A stretch of 64,000 nt of DNA from Thiobacillus denitrificans (GTDB taxonomy: Bacteria > Pseudomonadota > Gammaproteobacteria > Burkholderiales > Thiobacillaceae). Of this stretch, positions 35,237 through 43,879 are shown in pieces. The position numbers and the translations under genes were made by a program. The notes below the pieces were generated by a model. That model did not search any database and had not been told where the DNA came from. It worked only from the letters and a program-made list of their open reading frames with translations. The stretch is from NCBI RefSeq assembly GCF_001530125.1, contig NZ_LDUG01000017.1:27188-91187 (forward strand), written 5' to 3'. The stretch's first letter is position 1. The number at the start of each line of letters is the position of its first letter.

Positions 35237-35775
35237 GGTTTCTCGGCGGGCTGGTCGGTACGCGGTTTCGGGCGGATGACGGCGCGTACCCGGCCGGCCG
35301 GGGTTTTTGCATCAGGCTGGCCGACGACCTTGTAGAATTCGGTATTGGCATTGTAGGAAATCTGCGCGCCGCGCAGTTCGTCGCTGCCGCGCCGCAGCTG
35401 GGCCTGGCCGATCATTTCAAGCTGGCTGTTGACGCTGTTGTACTCGATGCGGTCGGCAAACCCATCGATGAACTCGTCGCGGCCATCGAGCTTCTGGCGG
35501 AACGTCGCGGGGCGGCCGGTGGCGCTGAGCGTGTCGAGCCCTTCCGCGTTTTGTGTCGCCTGCACGCGGTCGGCGCGCAGCATCAGCGTGCCCTGGCTCA
35601 AAATCACATTGCCCTGGTAGACGCTGACTTTCCTGATGTCATCGATGGTGACCATGTCCGCTTCGAGGTTGACCGGCTTGTCGCGGTCGGCTTTTTCGGC
35701 GTGGGCAGGGGAGGCCAGCAACGCGGCACACAGCGCCGCATAACAACCCATCTTCAATGTGTGCATGGCATTCAT
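35233..35775 (-). CDS. lptA: Periplasmic LPS transport protein LptA
   Basis: 180 residues with a signal peptide ending ASPAHA. OstA-like beta-jellyroll repeats follow (NLEADMVTIDDIRKVSVYQGN, LRADRVQATQ). Many copies stack to form the periplasmic bridge between LptC and LptD. The ATG at 35775 overlaps the lptC stop; an ATG three codons later is equally possible. Confidence 0.93.
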   Translation of the reverse strand: MNAMHTLKMGCYAALCAALLASPAHAEKADRDKPVNLEADMVTIDDIRKVSVYQGNVILSQGTLMLRADRVQATQNAEGLDTLSATGRPATFRQKLDGRDEFIDGFADRIEYNSVNSQLEMIGQAQLRRGSDELRGAQISYNANTEFYKVVGQPDAKTPAGRVRAVIRPKPRTDQPAEKP

Positions 35776-36353
35776 GAACCTTGGTTTTGTCGGGAAATAT
35801 AACGGGCATGCACCCGTCCTGTCAGTTTGATGAGGCGTTGTCCGGCGTCGTATTCCATGGCGCCCGCGCGCACCGCCAGGGAGGCGTCGAGGATTTCGAC
35901 GGCGCCCGGTGCGCGCAGCAGGTCGCGTTCGGGAAAAACAAGCAGCTGTGCCGTGCGCAGGGTCATGGCGGATTGTCCAGGGCGGGCGGCACGTTCCACG
36001 ACGACGTCGCCGCGCAGTTCCACCTCCTGGCCGTCGGGCGAGACGGTGGCCTGCTTGGCCACTGCGCTCACTTCGCCGGCCTCGACGTCGAGTTGGACGA
36101 AGTGGGGCGATTCCAGTTCGGTGCGCTTGCTGCCTGAATAATGCTTGAGCTTTTTGCCGGACAAGCGGTAATGCGGTTTGCCCGCCGGATCGGTGCGCAG
36201 CGCATCGAAGTTTTCCATGATGCCTTCGGGGTCGGTTTGGCTCGCTTCGCTGCTGATCTCCGTCAGTTGCGCCGCACGCTCGATCCAGAAGCTGAGTGCG
36301 GCCAGCAGCAGCAAAATCACCAGCGGCAGCCACAGCGAGCCCCGCGTGATCAT
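35772..36353 (-). CDS. lptC: LPS export protein LptC
   Basis: 193 residues with one N-terminal membrane anchor (LWLPLVILLLLAALSFWIERA) and a periplasmic OstA-like domain (GKPHYRLSGKKLKHYSGSKRTEL). It links LptBFG to LptA. It overlaps lptA by four bases and is 46 bp downstream of kdsC. Confidence 0.93.
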   Translation of the reverse strand: MITRGSLWLPLVILLLLAALSFWIERAAQLTEISSEASQTDPEGIMENFDALRTDPAGKPHYRLSGKKLKHYSGSKRTELESPHFVQLDVEAGEVSAVAKQATVSPDGQEVELRGDVVVERAARPGQSAMTLRTAQLLVFPERDLLRAPGAVEILDASLAVRAGAMEYDAGQRLIKLTGRVHARYISRQNQGS

Positions 36354-36399
36354 GCTGTCCTCAAATCCGCGCTGCGCGACGGGGTCGGGCCACGGCGCT

Positions 36400-36927
36400 T
36401 CATTTCAGATAGGGTGCCAGCGCCGCGTCCAGCGTGCCCTGCGCGCGCATCAGGAATTCGCAGGCTTCGCGCACCGCGCCGCGCCCGGCTTCGCGGGTGG
36501 TGGTGTAGTGGCTGTGCGCCTTCACCAACTCGGGCGCGGCGGGCACGGTGATCGCCAGGCCGGCGCGCCGCATCACCGGCAGGTCGACCACGTCGTCGCC
36601 CATGTAGGCGGTGGCCTCGCAATCGATGCCGAGTTCGCGGCAGAGTGCCTCGTACACGGCCAGCTTGTTGTGCGCGCCCTGGTGGATGATCTCGATGCCG
36701 AGGTTTTTCGCGCGGTTTTCCACCACGCGCGAGCTGCGGCCGGTGATGATGGCAAGCTCGACGCCGCTGCTTTTGAGCATTTTCAGGCCGTGGCCGTCGA
36801 GCGAGTTGAAGCCCTTGTATTCCTGTCCGTCGTCAGCCAGAAACAGGGTGCCGTCGGTCATCACGCCGTCGACGTCGAAGGCGATCAGCCGGATCTTTTG
36901 TGCACGTTCGATCAAAGTTGTACTCAC
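36400..36927 (-). CDS. kdsC: 3-deoxy-D-manno-octulosonate 8-phosphate phosphatase
   Basis: 175 residues of C-type HAD phosphatase: the nucleophile loop is LIAFDVDGVMTDG, with IITGRSS and MGDDVVDLPVM completing the active site. It yields free KDO for LPS core. GTG at 36927 is chosen because the frame upstream (MPLCLCGEGF) is repeat sequence. The Shine-Dalgarno GAGGG, eight bases before that GTG, is the outer end of CACAGAGG pair 3. Confidence 0.93.
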   Translation of the reverse strand: MSTTLIERAQKIRLIAFDVDGVMTDGTLFLADDGQEYKGFNSLDGHGLKMLKSSGVELAIITGRSSRVVENRAKNLGIEIIHQGAHNKLAVYEALCRELGIDCEATAYMGDDVVDLPVMRRAGLAITVPAAPELVKAHSHYTTTREAGRGAVREACEFLMRAQGTLDAALAPYLK

Positions 36928-36937
36928 CTTAAAGCCC

Positions 36938-37054
36938 TCACCACAGAGGCACAGAGGCACAGAGGCACAGAGAAAGTCGAGTCAACAAAGGGGCGCGTGA
37001 AAAGCCAGGCCAAGCTGTTGGTTTTACTCGGTGTCTCTGTGCCTCCGTGGTGAG
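36938..37054. repeat. CACAGAGG inverted-repeat pair 3 (kdsC-kdsD gap)
   Basis: Three CACAGAGG units at 36942-36974 face CTCTGTGCCTCCGTGGTG (37034-37051) around a ~60-bp spacer. It fills the kdsD-kdsC junction and its kdsC-proximal end contributes the ribosome binding site of kdsC. Confidence 0.85.
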
Positions 37055-37074
37055 AACTGAGGTTTTTGGGTTCA

Positions 37075-38061
37075 TCACACCACCCCCGCTTTCAGCAGGT
37101 CGTGCATGTTGAGCGCGCCGACCAAAGTGTTGTCGGGGTCGACCACCAGCAGGCCGTTGATTTTCAGGGTGTCCATTTTTTCCACCGCCGCCACGGCGAG
37201 TTCGTCCGCGCCGATCGTCTTGGGATTGGGCGTCATCAGGTCGGTCACCCGTGCCTGCTGCAGATCGAGCGCATGCTCCAGCGCCCGGCGCAGGTCGCCG
37301 TCGGTGAACACCCCTACCACTTTCCCGGCGGGGTCGACCACGGCAGTCATGCCGAGGCCCTTTTTCGTCATTTCGAGCAGGGCGACCTTGAGCGAGGCAT
37401 CGTGATCGATTTTCGGCAGTTCGTCGCCGCTGTGCATGACGTCGCGCACATGCACCAGCAGGCGCCGGCCGAGGCTGCCGCCAGGATGGGAGCGGGCAAA
37501 ATCATCGGCCGAAAAGCCGCGCGCATCGAGCAGCGCCACCGCCAGCGCGTCGCCCAGCGCCAGTGCCGCCGTGGTACTGGCGGTGGGCGCCAGGTTGAGC
37601 GGACAGGCTTCCTTGTCGACGGACGCATTGAGGTGGGCGTCGGCCTCGCGCGCCAGGGTCGAATGCGGGTTGCCGGTCATCGCGATGAGCTTGGCGCCGC
37701 GCCGCTTGATGAGCGGCACGATGCAAACGATTTCGTTGCTCTCGCCCGAATTCGACAACGCCAGCACGACATCGTTTTGCGTGATCATGCCGAGGTCGCC
37801 ATGGCTGGCTTCGCCCGGATGCATGAAAAACGCCGGCGTGCCGGTGGACGCCAGGGTGGCGGCGATCTTGCCGCCGATATGCCCGGACTTGCCCATGCCC
37901 GACACCACCACGCGGCCGCTGCACGCGAGGATCAGGTGCACCGCGTCGGCAAAGCCGGCGTCGAGGCGGGAGGACGTGGTACGCAGGGCGTCGGCTTCGA
38001 TGTCGAGCACCTGGCGCGCAAGCGCGAGCAAATGTTCGGTGGAGGTGGGTTGGGGTCGCAT
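37075..38061 (-). CDS. kdsD: Arabinose-5-phosphate isomerase
   Basis: 328 residues: a SIS sugar-isomerase domain (VVVSGMGKSGHIGGKIAATLAS, SNSGESNEI) followed by two CBS domains (VFTDGDLRRALE, LMTPNPKTIGADELAVAAVEKM). It converts ribulose 5-phosphate to arabinose 5-phosphate, the first KDO step, matching kdsC and the lpt genes downstream. The ATG at 38061 is the homologous start; codons further upstream are repeat-derived. Confidence 0.94.
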   Translation of the reverse strand: MRPQPTSTEHLLALARQVLDIEADALRTTSSRLDAGFADAVHLILACSGRVVVSGMGKSGHIGGKIAATLASTGTPAFFMHPGEASHGDLGMITQNDVVLALSNSGESNEIVCIVPLIKRRGAKLIAMTGNPHSTLAREADAHLNASVDKEACPLNLAPTASTTAALALGDALAVALLDARGFSADDFARSHPGGSLGRRLLVHVRDVMHSGDELPKIDHDASLKVALLEMTKKGLGMTAVVDPAGKVVGVFTDGDLRRALEHALDLQQARVTDLMTPNPKTIGADELAVAAVEKMDTLKINGLLVVDPDNTLVGALNMHDLLKAGVV

Positions 38062-38126
38062 GGTCGGCAAGTATACTAAAGCCTGCCTTTCCAGCCGCGT
38101 TTTCTCGATCCCGAGCACCGCGGTTG

Positions 38127-38300
38127 CACCACAGAGATATGTCCCGAAGGGAAGGGACGGTATCCCTTGGGACACAGAGACACAGAGGAAAACCAATGGC
38201 TTATGGCACGCAGAGAATGAGTCCAAGGGGCGGGAGGGGTGTTTCTGGCAAGCCTGCGTATCTTCGGGTTTCTCTGTGCCTCTGTGCCTCTGTGGTGAGG
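38127..38300. repeat. CACAGAGG inverted-repeat pair 4 (between kdsD and the antiporter)
   Basis: The left part (38127-38188) includes the GGGACGGTATCCCTTGGGAC hairpin variant seen in pairs 1 and 5. The right arm is CTCTGTGCCTCTGTGCCTC..., ending GTGGTGAGGGG. This end provides GAGGGG six bases before the TTG start of the antiporter gene. Confidence 0.85.
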
Positions 38301-38308
38301 GGTTTGGT

Positions 38309-40282
38309 TTGATCCATAGCAGCCTCCAGCTCGTTTTGATTCTGCTCGCGGTTGCCGTGCTGGTGACGGCTGCCGCGCGCGCCTTGCGCCTGCCGACCCT
38401 GCTCGGCTATCTGGTGACCGGCATCGCCATCGGGCCGTTTGCGCTGGGCTGGATTCCGGACAGCGAGGAGGCGCGTTACCTGGCCGAATTCGGCGTGGTC
38501 TTCCTGATGTTCTCCATCGGCCTGGAATTCAGCCTGCCGCGCCTGATGACCATGCGCATGACGGTGTTTGGCTTCGGCGGCGCGCAGGTCGTGCTTACCA
38601 TCGTGCTCACCGCGCTCATTGCCTGGCTGCTCGACTTGCCGCTGCTGGCGGCCATCGCGCTGGGCGGCATCATGTCGATGTCGTCCACCGCGATCGTGTC
38701 GAAGCTCCTGGCCGAACGGCTGGAAATCCAGACCCCGCACGGGCGCCAGATATTCGGCGCGCTGCTGTTCCAGGACCTGGCGGTGGTGCCGCTGTTGATC
38801 CTGATCCCGGCGTTCGCCATGGATGCCGACAACATGGGTTGGGTGCTGGGGCTGGCCACGTTCAAGGCGGTGGTGGTGCTGGGCTTTTTGCTGTTCGTCG
38901 GCCAGCGCATCATGCGCCCGTGGTTCCAGTGGGTGGCCGGTCACAAGTCGCCCGAATTGTTTACGCTCAATCTGCTGCTGTTCACCCTGGGGCTGGCTTT
39001 CCTCACCGAAAGTGCCGGCCTGTCGCTGGCGCTGGGCGCCTTCCTGGCGGGCATGCTGATCTCGGAGACCGAATACCGCTACCAGGTGGAAGACGACATC
39101 AAGCCCTTCCGCGATGTGTTGCTGGGCCTGTTTTTCGTCACCATCGGGATGCGGCTCGACCTGATGCAGGTGATGCTGAACTGGAGCGACGTGCTGCTGC
39201 TGGTGGCGGCCATCGTTATCGGCAAGGTCCTGCTGGTGGGAGGGCTGGCGATGGCGTTCGGCAGCAGCCGGCCCACCGCCGTGCGCACGGCATTGGGGCT
39301 GGCGCAGGCGGGCGAATTCGGTTTCGTGCTGCTGGCACAGGCAGCCGACCTGAAACTGCTGGGCGCCGAGATCACCCAGCCGGTGCTGGCGGCGATGGTG
39401 TTGTCGATGCTGATCGCCCCGCTCTTGATCAACCGCATGGACGCGCTCACCCGCCTGATTGCCGGCAGCGAGTGGGCCGGGCGTGCCAAGGAAGTGCACG
39501 ACATCGCGGTCAAGACCTTCGGCAAGGCCCAGCACGTGATCGTCTGCGGCTATGGCCGCAGCGGCCAGAACCTGGCGCGCCTGCTGGAGGCCGAGGGCAT
39601 CACCTTCGTCGCGCTCGACGCCGACCCCGAGCGCATCCGCGCGGTGGCCGCGTCAGGCGTCAACGTGGTGTATGGCGATGCCAGCCGCCGCGAAGTGCTG
39701 GTCGCCGCCGGACTCAGCCGCGCGCAGGCCGTGGTGGTGACCTATTCCGACTTGCGTTCGAGCATGGCCATCCTGCGCCACGTGCGCGAACTGCGGCCGG
39801 AACTGCCGGTGGTGGTGCGCACCATCGACGACACCCACATCGACGCGCTGAAAGCGGCGGGCGCGGCCGAAGTGGTGTCCGAGGTGATGGAAGGCTCGCT
39901 GATGCTGGCGTCGCACGCGCTGATGCTGCTGGGCGTGCCGCTCACCCAGGTGCTGAAGCGGATCCGCGAGGTGCGCGAAACGCGCTACGCCATGATGCGC
40001 GGCTTTTTCCGCGGCGCCAGCGACGCCGACGATGAACTCGATCAGCACGCCCAGCCGCGCCTGCATACCGTGCTGATCACGCAGGGCGCGGCTGCGGCCG
40101 GCCGCAGCCTGGAAGACCTGGCGCTGGACGAATTGCTGGTGGAAGTGGTGGCGATCCGCCGCCAGGGAATCAAGGGCGTCGATCCGCAGCCTGACACCGA
40201 AATCAAGGTCGGCGACGTGCTGGTGCTGCGCGGCGCCGCCGATGGTCTGGCGGCGGCGGAGTTCAGGGTGTTGCAGGGGTAG
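38309..40282 (+). CDS. CPA2 monovalent cation:proton antiporter with TrkA-N/TrkA-C domains (KefB/YbaL type)
   Basis: 657 residues: about twelve membrane segments of the Na+/H+ exchanger fold (TLLGYLVTGIAIGPFALGW, FGVVFLMFSIGLEFSLPRL, ALGAFLAGMLISETEYRY), then an NAD-binding Rossmann domain (VIVCGYGRSGQNLARLLEAEG) and a TrkA-C domain. Relatives exchange K+ or Na+ for protons. The start is set at TTG 38309 because GAGGGG is six bases upstream and the first helix begins there. The much longer open frame upstream passes through repeat DNA and antisense kdsD and is not part of the gene. Confidence 0.9.
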   Translation: MIHSSLQLVLILLAVAVLVTAAARALRLPTLLGYLVTGIAIGPFALGWIPDSEEARYLAEFGVVFLMFSIGLEFSLPRLMTMRMTVFGFGGAQVVLTIVLTALIAWLLDLPLLAAIALGGIMSMSSTAIVSKLLAERLEIQTPHGRQIFGALLFQDLAVVPLLILIPAFAMDADNMGWVLGLATFKAVVVLGFLLFVGQRIMRPWFQWVAGHKSPELFTLNLLLFTLGLAFLTESAGLSLALGAFLAGMLISETEYRYQVEDDIKPFRDVLLGLFFVTIGMRLDLMQVMLNWSDVLLLVAAIVIGKVLLVGGLAMAFGSSRPTAVRTALGLAQAGEFGFVLLAQAADLKLLGAEITQPVLAAMVLSMLIAPLLINRMDALTRLIAGSEWAGRAKEVHDIAVKTFGKAQHVIVCGYGRSGQNLARLLEAEGITFVALDADPERIRAVAASGVNVVYGDASRREVLVAAGLSRAQAVVVTYSDLRSSMAILRHVRELRPELPVVVRTIDDTHIDALKAAGAAEVVSEVMEGSLMLASHALMLLGVPLTQVLKRIREVRETRYAMMRGFFRGASDADDELDQHAQPRLHTVLITQGAAAAGRSLEDLALDELLVEVVAIRRQGIKGVDPQPDTEIKVGDVLVLRGAADGLAAAEFRVLQG

Positions 40283-40309
40283 GTCTGGCCGGCTTCGTCG
40301 CCAGGCGGG

Positions 40310-41287
40310 TCAGCTGTCTGCTTTTGGCAAGTCGGCAGCGCGTACTGCGCGCAGCACTTCACGAAAGACATCATCGAACTGTGGAAGGCTACCCATTTGA
40401 TGCGAGAGCCGATTAGTCCAAAGGCGCCGCAGACGATCTTCTTTGGCAGCGATCGCCTGCTCTATGCCAGCAACGGTGCGCTTGCGCAGTGCCAGCTTTG
40501 CATCGAGCTCAATCCGCATCTCGGCAATGCGCAAGTCGGTGGAGCCGAATAAATACCATAGGTCATACAGGTCGCGCGGCTCGTTGCGTGCCCGATCGCT
40601 CAAGGCTAGGGAAACACTGATTAATTCGATATAACCGTCATTGCGAGCGAAGCGCGGCAATCCAGCGCATTGATTAAGCAGGCATTTCTGGATTGCCGCG
40701 TCGCTTCGCTCCTCGCAAAGACGGATTAATCAGCGTCTCCCTAGCAGTTTTTCAACTACGATCTCTTCGATAGCGTAGACCTTCACGGCCCGTCCTTCTG
40801 GCAAGTCGTCGAAGCTGTCGTAGGTGCGCAGGATCGGACGGTCCCGCAGCGGAAAACACAAGACCTCGTTGATCGTGATATCAACCTTCACATCGTTCGC
40901 GGCCGGCAGTGGCCCCTGGTAACGCAAATAGAAGGTATGGCTGTTCTGGTGGCCGTGGCGATCTTCGCGATCGAAAGCGATCAGTATCCCGGATGCGTCT
41001 GCGACCCTGGCGAAGATTTCGTTCAAGCCCGCAAGGATATCTTCGAGGGCGACCTGCCGAATTAACGTGAAATCCAGGTCTTCCGAAAAACGGTAGTCCT
41101 CGAACCAGCACCGTCGCAGGGCCGTACCACCCTTGAAGGCGAGCACATCGCACAACGGATGCCCGGCCAGGCCGACCAGGAGCCATGCCAGCACGTAATC
41201 GCGTTCGATGGCGGCTTCGGGGACGCGTCGCCCACCAGCAGTCACCAGTTTATTCGCGATCAGGGAAATGTTGCGTTGGGGAATCAT
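40310..41287 (-). pseudogene. abiEii: AbiEii-type nucleotidyltransferase toxin, split by a 133-bp element
   Basis: The N-terminal part (40730-41287, 185 codons) has the nucleotidyltransferase motifs FKGGTALRRC and FSEDLDF plus VDITINE. It then runs into the element and stops after LLGRR. The missing C-terminus continues beyond it (LSDRARNEPRDLYDLWYLF to 40310). Removing 133 bp and one TA rejoins the frame exactly (KLLALSDRARN), giving about 280 residues. AbiEii is the type IV toxin of AbiE systems. The truncated form keeps the catalytic residues but lacks the C-terminal helical domain, so it is probably inactive. Confidence 0.85.
40609..40741. mobile_element. 133-bp TA-target element, copy 2 (inside abiEii)
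   Basis: Same length and ends as the copy at 24600: GGGAAACACTGATTAAT on the left and the inverse of GGGAGACGCTGATTAAT on the right, bracketed by TA (40607-40608, 40742-40743). The interior carries the inverted GTCATTGCGAGCGAAGCGCG motif. It breaks the toxin frame. Confidence 0.88.
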
Positions 41288-42123
41288 CAGCCAAGTCTCA
41301 CGGCATCCAGTTCTTCCGGCGTCACGTTGAGCTGGAGCCGCCAGCGCGAGACGAAGCTCCCCTCGGCAGGCAGCAACGGATCAAGCCGCTGATAGGTCGC
41401 CGTCAGCGTAGAGCGTAGCCGTTCCAGCGCGGAGGCATCAGCCAGGCCATAGTGCTCCAGCAGGAACCCGAGGCGTCGCACGACGGCACCGACGCCGAGG
41501 TGCAGCGCGTAGTCCACCAGCCGGTCGGCTTTCAGCACATCGCGCTTCATCCATAAGCCCTTGGCGACTTCGGTGATACCCCCGGCAAATGCCGGGTGCC
41601 TCAACCCATCGATGATGGTGCGCTCCATGTCGCTGATCATCACGAAGCGCTCCTTGTCGATCCAGTGCTTCGACAGCCCGAACGCTTGTGCGGAAGTGAT
41701 GTGGATGAAGCGGAAGTCGTAGCCGCCGACAGTCTGCGGGCGTACGCGCCGTGTACACGACACGTAGATGGTGAAGGTCGGCTGCGTCACCATGCGGTGC
41801 AACTCAAGCGCGGTTCCGTGCGACAGAAAGCAGGGTGCCGCGCCAGCGAGCTCTTGGGCGATCAGGTAAGGGCTGCCGACGTGCTCGGTAGCCCAGCCGA
41901 GTTCGAAGGGGACGAGATTGTATAGCCCCGGCTTCAGTCGGGTGACCAAGCCCCGCTGCTGGGCCTTGTGCACAAGATTGCGTGCCGCAGCCGCAGACAG
42001 GCCAGTGATCAAACGCACATCCGCCAAGGTGAACGTGGGTTTGCGCAGTTCATTAACGGAGGTAAATAGCTGTGCTGCGCGCGGGCCGAGCGTCTTTAAT
42101 TGTGAATGATATTTTACGATCAT
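41287..42123 (-). CDS. abiEi: AbiEi-type antitoxin / transcriptional repressor
   Basis: 278 residues: N-terminal winged helix (ELRKPTFTLADVRLITGLSAAAARNLVHKAQQRG) and the AbiEi C-terminal domain (PYLIAQELAGAAPCFLSHGTALELH, MERTIIDGLRHPAFAGG). In AbiE systems it represses its own promoter and opposes the toxin. The ATG at 42123 has GGA six bases upstream and begins the domain; an upstream in-frame extension crosses an AT-rich promoter-like region. Its stop overlaps the toxin start (TGATG). It remains intact while its toxin is broken. Confidence 0.88.
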   Translation of the reverse strand: MIVKYHSQLKTLGPRAAQLFTSVNELRKPTFTLADVRLITGLSAAAARNLVHKAQQRGLVTRLKPGLYNLVPFELGWATEHVGSPYLIAQELAGAAPCFLSHGTALELHRMVTQPTFTIYVSCTRRVRPQTVGGYDFRFIHITSAQAFGLSKHWIDKERFVMISDMERTIIDGLRHPAFAGGITEVAKGLWMKRDVLKADRLVDYALHLGVGAVVRRLGFLLEHYGLADASALERLRSTLTATYQRLDPLLPAEGSFVSRWRLQLNVTPEELDAVRLG

Positions 42124-42347
42124 TTTGATTCCATATCGGAAACGTATAGCGATAAAATAGTAACAGCGGTTGCAAATAATGGCAAATATGTCTCCCTGAA
42201 TGATACGGATTGATCTTGAAATATGTAACTGAAGGCGATGCCGCCTGGATGCCGCTTGCTGTTTGTAGTGCAGGTTTTTCGTCCAAGGCGGCAAGGGATA
42301 CGCGCCTACAAGGTAATTACCGGGTCGGATAAGGGCATCCCAAGGTA

Positions 42348-42411
42348 TCAAATGGCTTTTATTGCGGAGTTCTGGCTTCTCAAATGGCTTTTATTGCGGA
42401 GTTCTGGCTTC
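42348..42411. repeat. Exact tandem duplication of a 32-bp unit
   Basis: The unit beginning TCAAATGGCTTTTATTGCGG occurs twice without a mismatch (42348-42379 and 42380-42411), ending at the 3' end of the GIY-YIG-like gene. The identity implies a recent slippage event. The remainder of 42124-42347 is AT-rich and probably holds the abiE promoter. Confidence 0.9.
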
Positions 42412-42898
42412 AATCCGTACCCAAGGGCTTTGGCAGTTCATTGAACTCGGCCTCGAAGACTCGTTTAACTTCGGCTTGTAGAATCGGATCAGGCTCGCCT
42501 GATGCGCCGTGTTTTCCAATCACGTGCAGGCCGCGAGACCGAAGCATCTGTGCGAGCGAAGTTTCCAGCGGCGCGATTTGATCTCTGAACTTCCGATGCA
42601 GCGCCAGGGTGGCCTGCTCGGGAAACAAGGGGCCGAACGCGAGAAGCTCGAACTCGCATTTGAGTGGGTCGAGCTCCTGCGCGCGAACATGCCTGAGCAA
42701 TGTGTTCGCCTTCGCATTTGCTCGGGTGTCGAGATGTTGGCCAAGGCGCGAGAACGGGGATGCAGCGTATTGAGACGAGCTATCTCCGGTGCGGCCAACG
42801 TAAAAGAACTTTTGTTCCCCGCAACTGATACGCCATGCGTAAAGCCAGAAGCCGCGCTCAAGAATGGCGCCAGGGAAAGAAGTGCGATGCAGATTCAT
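42410..42898 (-). CDS. GIY-YIG-like protein
   Basis: 162 residues. GFWLYAWRI and FFYVGRTGD, then SPFSRLGQHLD, match a divergent GIY-YIG layout in which the second motif reads YVGRTGD. The remainder (LEQATLALHRKFRDQIAPLE) would supply the catalytic Glu helix. Function unknown. It follows the zinc-finger gene by 16 bp on the same strand and sits next to an AbiE pair, so a defence or mobile-element role is possible but unproven. The 3' end touches a 32-bp tandem duplication. Confidence 0.6.
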   Translation of the reverse strand: MNLHRTSFPGAILERGFWLYAWRISCGEQKFFYVGRTGDSSSQYAASPFSRLGQHLDTRANAKANTLLRHVRAQELDPLKCEFELLAFGPLFPEQATLALHRKFRDQIAPLETSLAQMLRSRGLHVIGKHGASGEPDPILQAEVKRVFEAEFNELPKPLGTD

Positions 42899-42914
42899 GC
42901 GCGGAAGACTGCTA

Positions 42915-43130
42915 TCAACGACTGGATCGCGCCATTAACGAGCAATCTGGGTTCCGCTCCAGATGCTCAAAATGTGCGGCGGCGCGGCCGCCAGATCTAT
43001 GAGGGCGCACAGCTTGGCCGCATTCGATGCAGCGAAAGTCCGGGCGTTCATCAGCAGAATTTCTTATGTCAAGCGCAACATCTACCTCAATGGCTCGCCC
43101 ATTCAGTAAACAAGCTGTTATTTTTGGCAT
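42915..43130 (-). CDS. Small CoiA-like zinc-finger protein
   Basis: 71 residues. FRCIECGQAVRPHRSGG followed by AAHFEHLERNPDCS is the metal-binding head seen in competence-protein CoiA-like and related small proteins. Here it stands alone without the nuclease domain. It is co-directional with the GIY-YIG-like gene. Function unknown. Confidence 0.6.
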   Translation of the reverse strand: MPKITACLLNGRAIEVDVALDIRNSADERPDFRCIECGQAVRPHRSGGRAAAHFEHLERNPDCSLMARSSR

Positions 43131-43180
43131 ATTCGGAGCGTTTATGAGCCCAAATAGAATAAAGCTTTAACGAATAGCGT

Positions 43181-43879
43181 TTAAACGCCCATGCAAACGG
43201 TGTAGGACGTTGCGTCATCAATGGCTGTCGTAGCGGTGGCTGCGGCGCCTTTGGCATAGCCGGTCGTCGGGGTGGCCATCATCGAGCCCGCCGCGGTATT
43301 GCTATCATCCATTTGTATGTCGAGTTGTTTGACGAATTTGCCGAGGATGCTGGCTGAGCAGATTACATAAGCTCCCCCGATTGCTTTGCCGTCCGCACCT
43401 TTGACGGGCGTTTCAGCGGCATCGGTTGTGCCGCTCTGGATGCCGATGATGCCGCCAGACGCGTTTTTGGGGTTGTAATCACCGGGAAGTGTTGCCGGTA
43501 TCGTGGTGAGCCCCGGCGCGAGTCCTGCCAGTCGCACGTGCTGCCAGAACAAAACGGATTCATTCGCGGCAGTTGTGCTGTTCCATAAGCTGTCGATAAC
43601 GCCATTGCCATTACCCGATGCAGGTGTGATGCTCGTCGTGCCCACATGCGTACTGGCGGCGGGGTCGTCGCCAGGCAGCGCCCTGAACTTGTCCTGATAG
43701 CCGTAGATGAACATCGGGATGTTGCGGAAGTCGGTGGCGAGATTCTTCACCCGGGCGCTATTGATCAGCTCCTGTCCCTTCAGAATGCCGCCGAGTAGCA
43801 GGCCGATGATCACCAGCACAATGGCGATCTCGATCAGGGTGAAGCCCGACTGGCGTCGCGGAAAATTGGGGTGATGCAT
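43181..43879 (-). CDS. Type IV pilin-like / pseudopilin protein
   Basis: 232 residues. The prepilin leader ends RRQSG, followed by FTLIEIAIVLVIIGLLLGG with Glu at +5, the prepilin peptidase and methylation signature. The globular part is Ala/Gly/Thr-rich and has two cysteines (CSASILG, CMGV) that could close a C-terminal disulphide loop. It is the best candidate in the window for the major pilin of the MSHA-like system. It is separated from the other pilus genes by a kinase gene on the opposite strand. Confidence 0.85.
   Translation of the reverse strand: MHHPNFPRRQSGFTLIEIAIVLVIIGLLLGGILKGQELINSARVKNLATDFRNIPMFIYGYQDKFRALPGDDPAASTHVGTTSITPASGNGNGVIDSLWNSTTAANESVLFWQHVRLAGLAPGLTTIPATLPGDYNPKNASGGIIGIQSGTTDAAETPVKGADGKAIGGAYVICSASILGKFVKQLDIQMDDSNTAAGSMMATPTTGYAKGAAATATTAIDDATSYTVCMGV

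Noticed and set aside
37436-38308. Long N-terminal extension of the antiporter frame
   Set aside because: These codons run antisense through kdsD and then through repeat DNA. The first membrane helix and a Shine-Dalgarno place the start at 38309.
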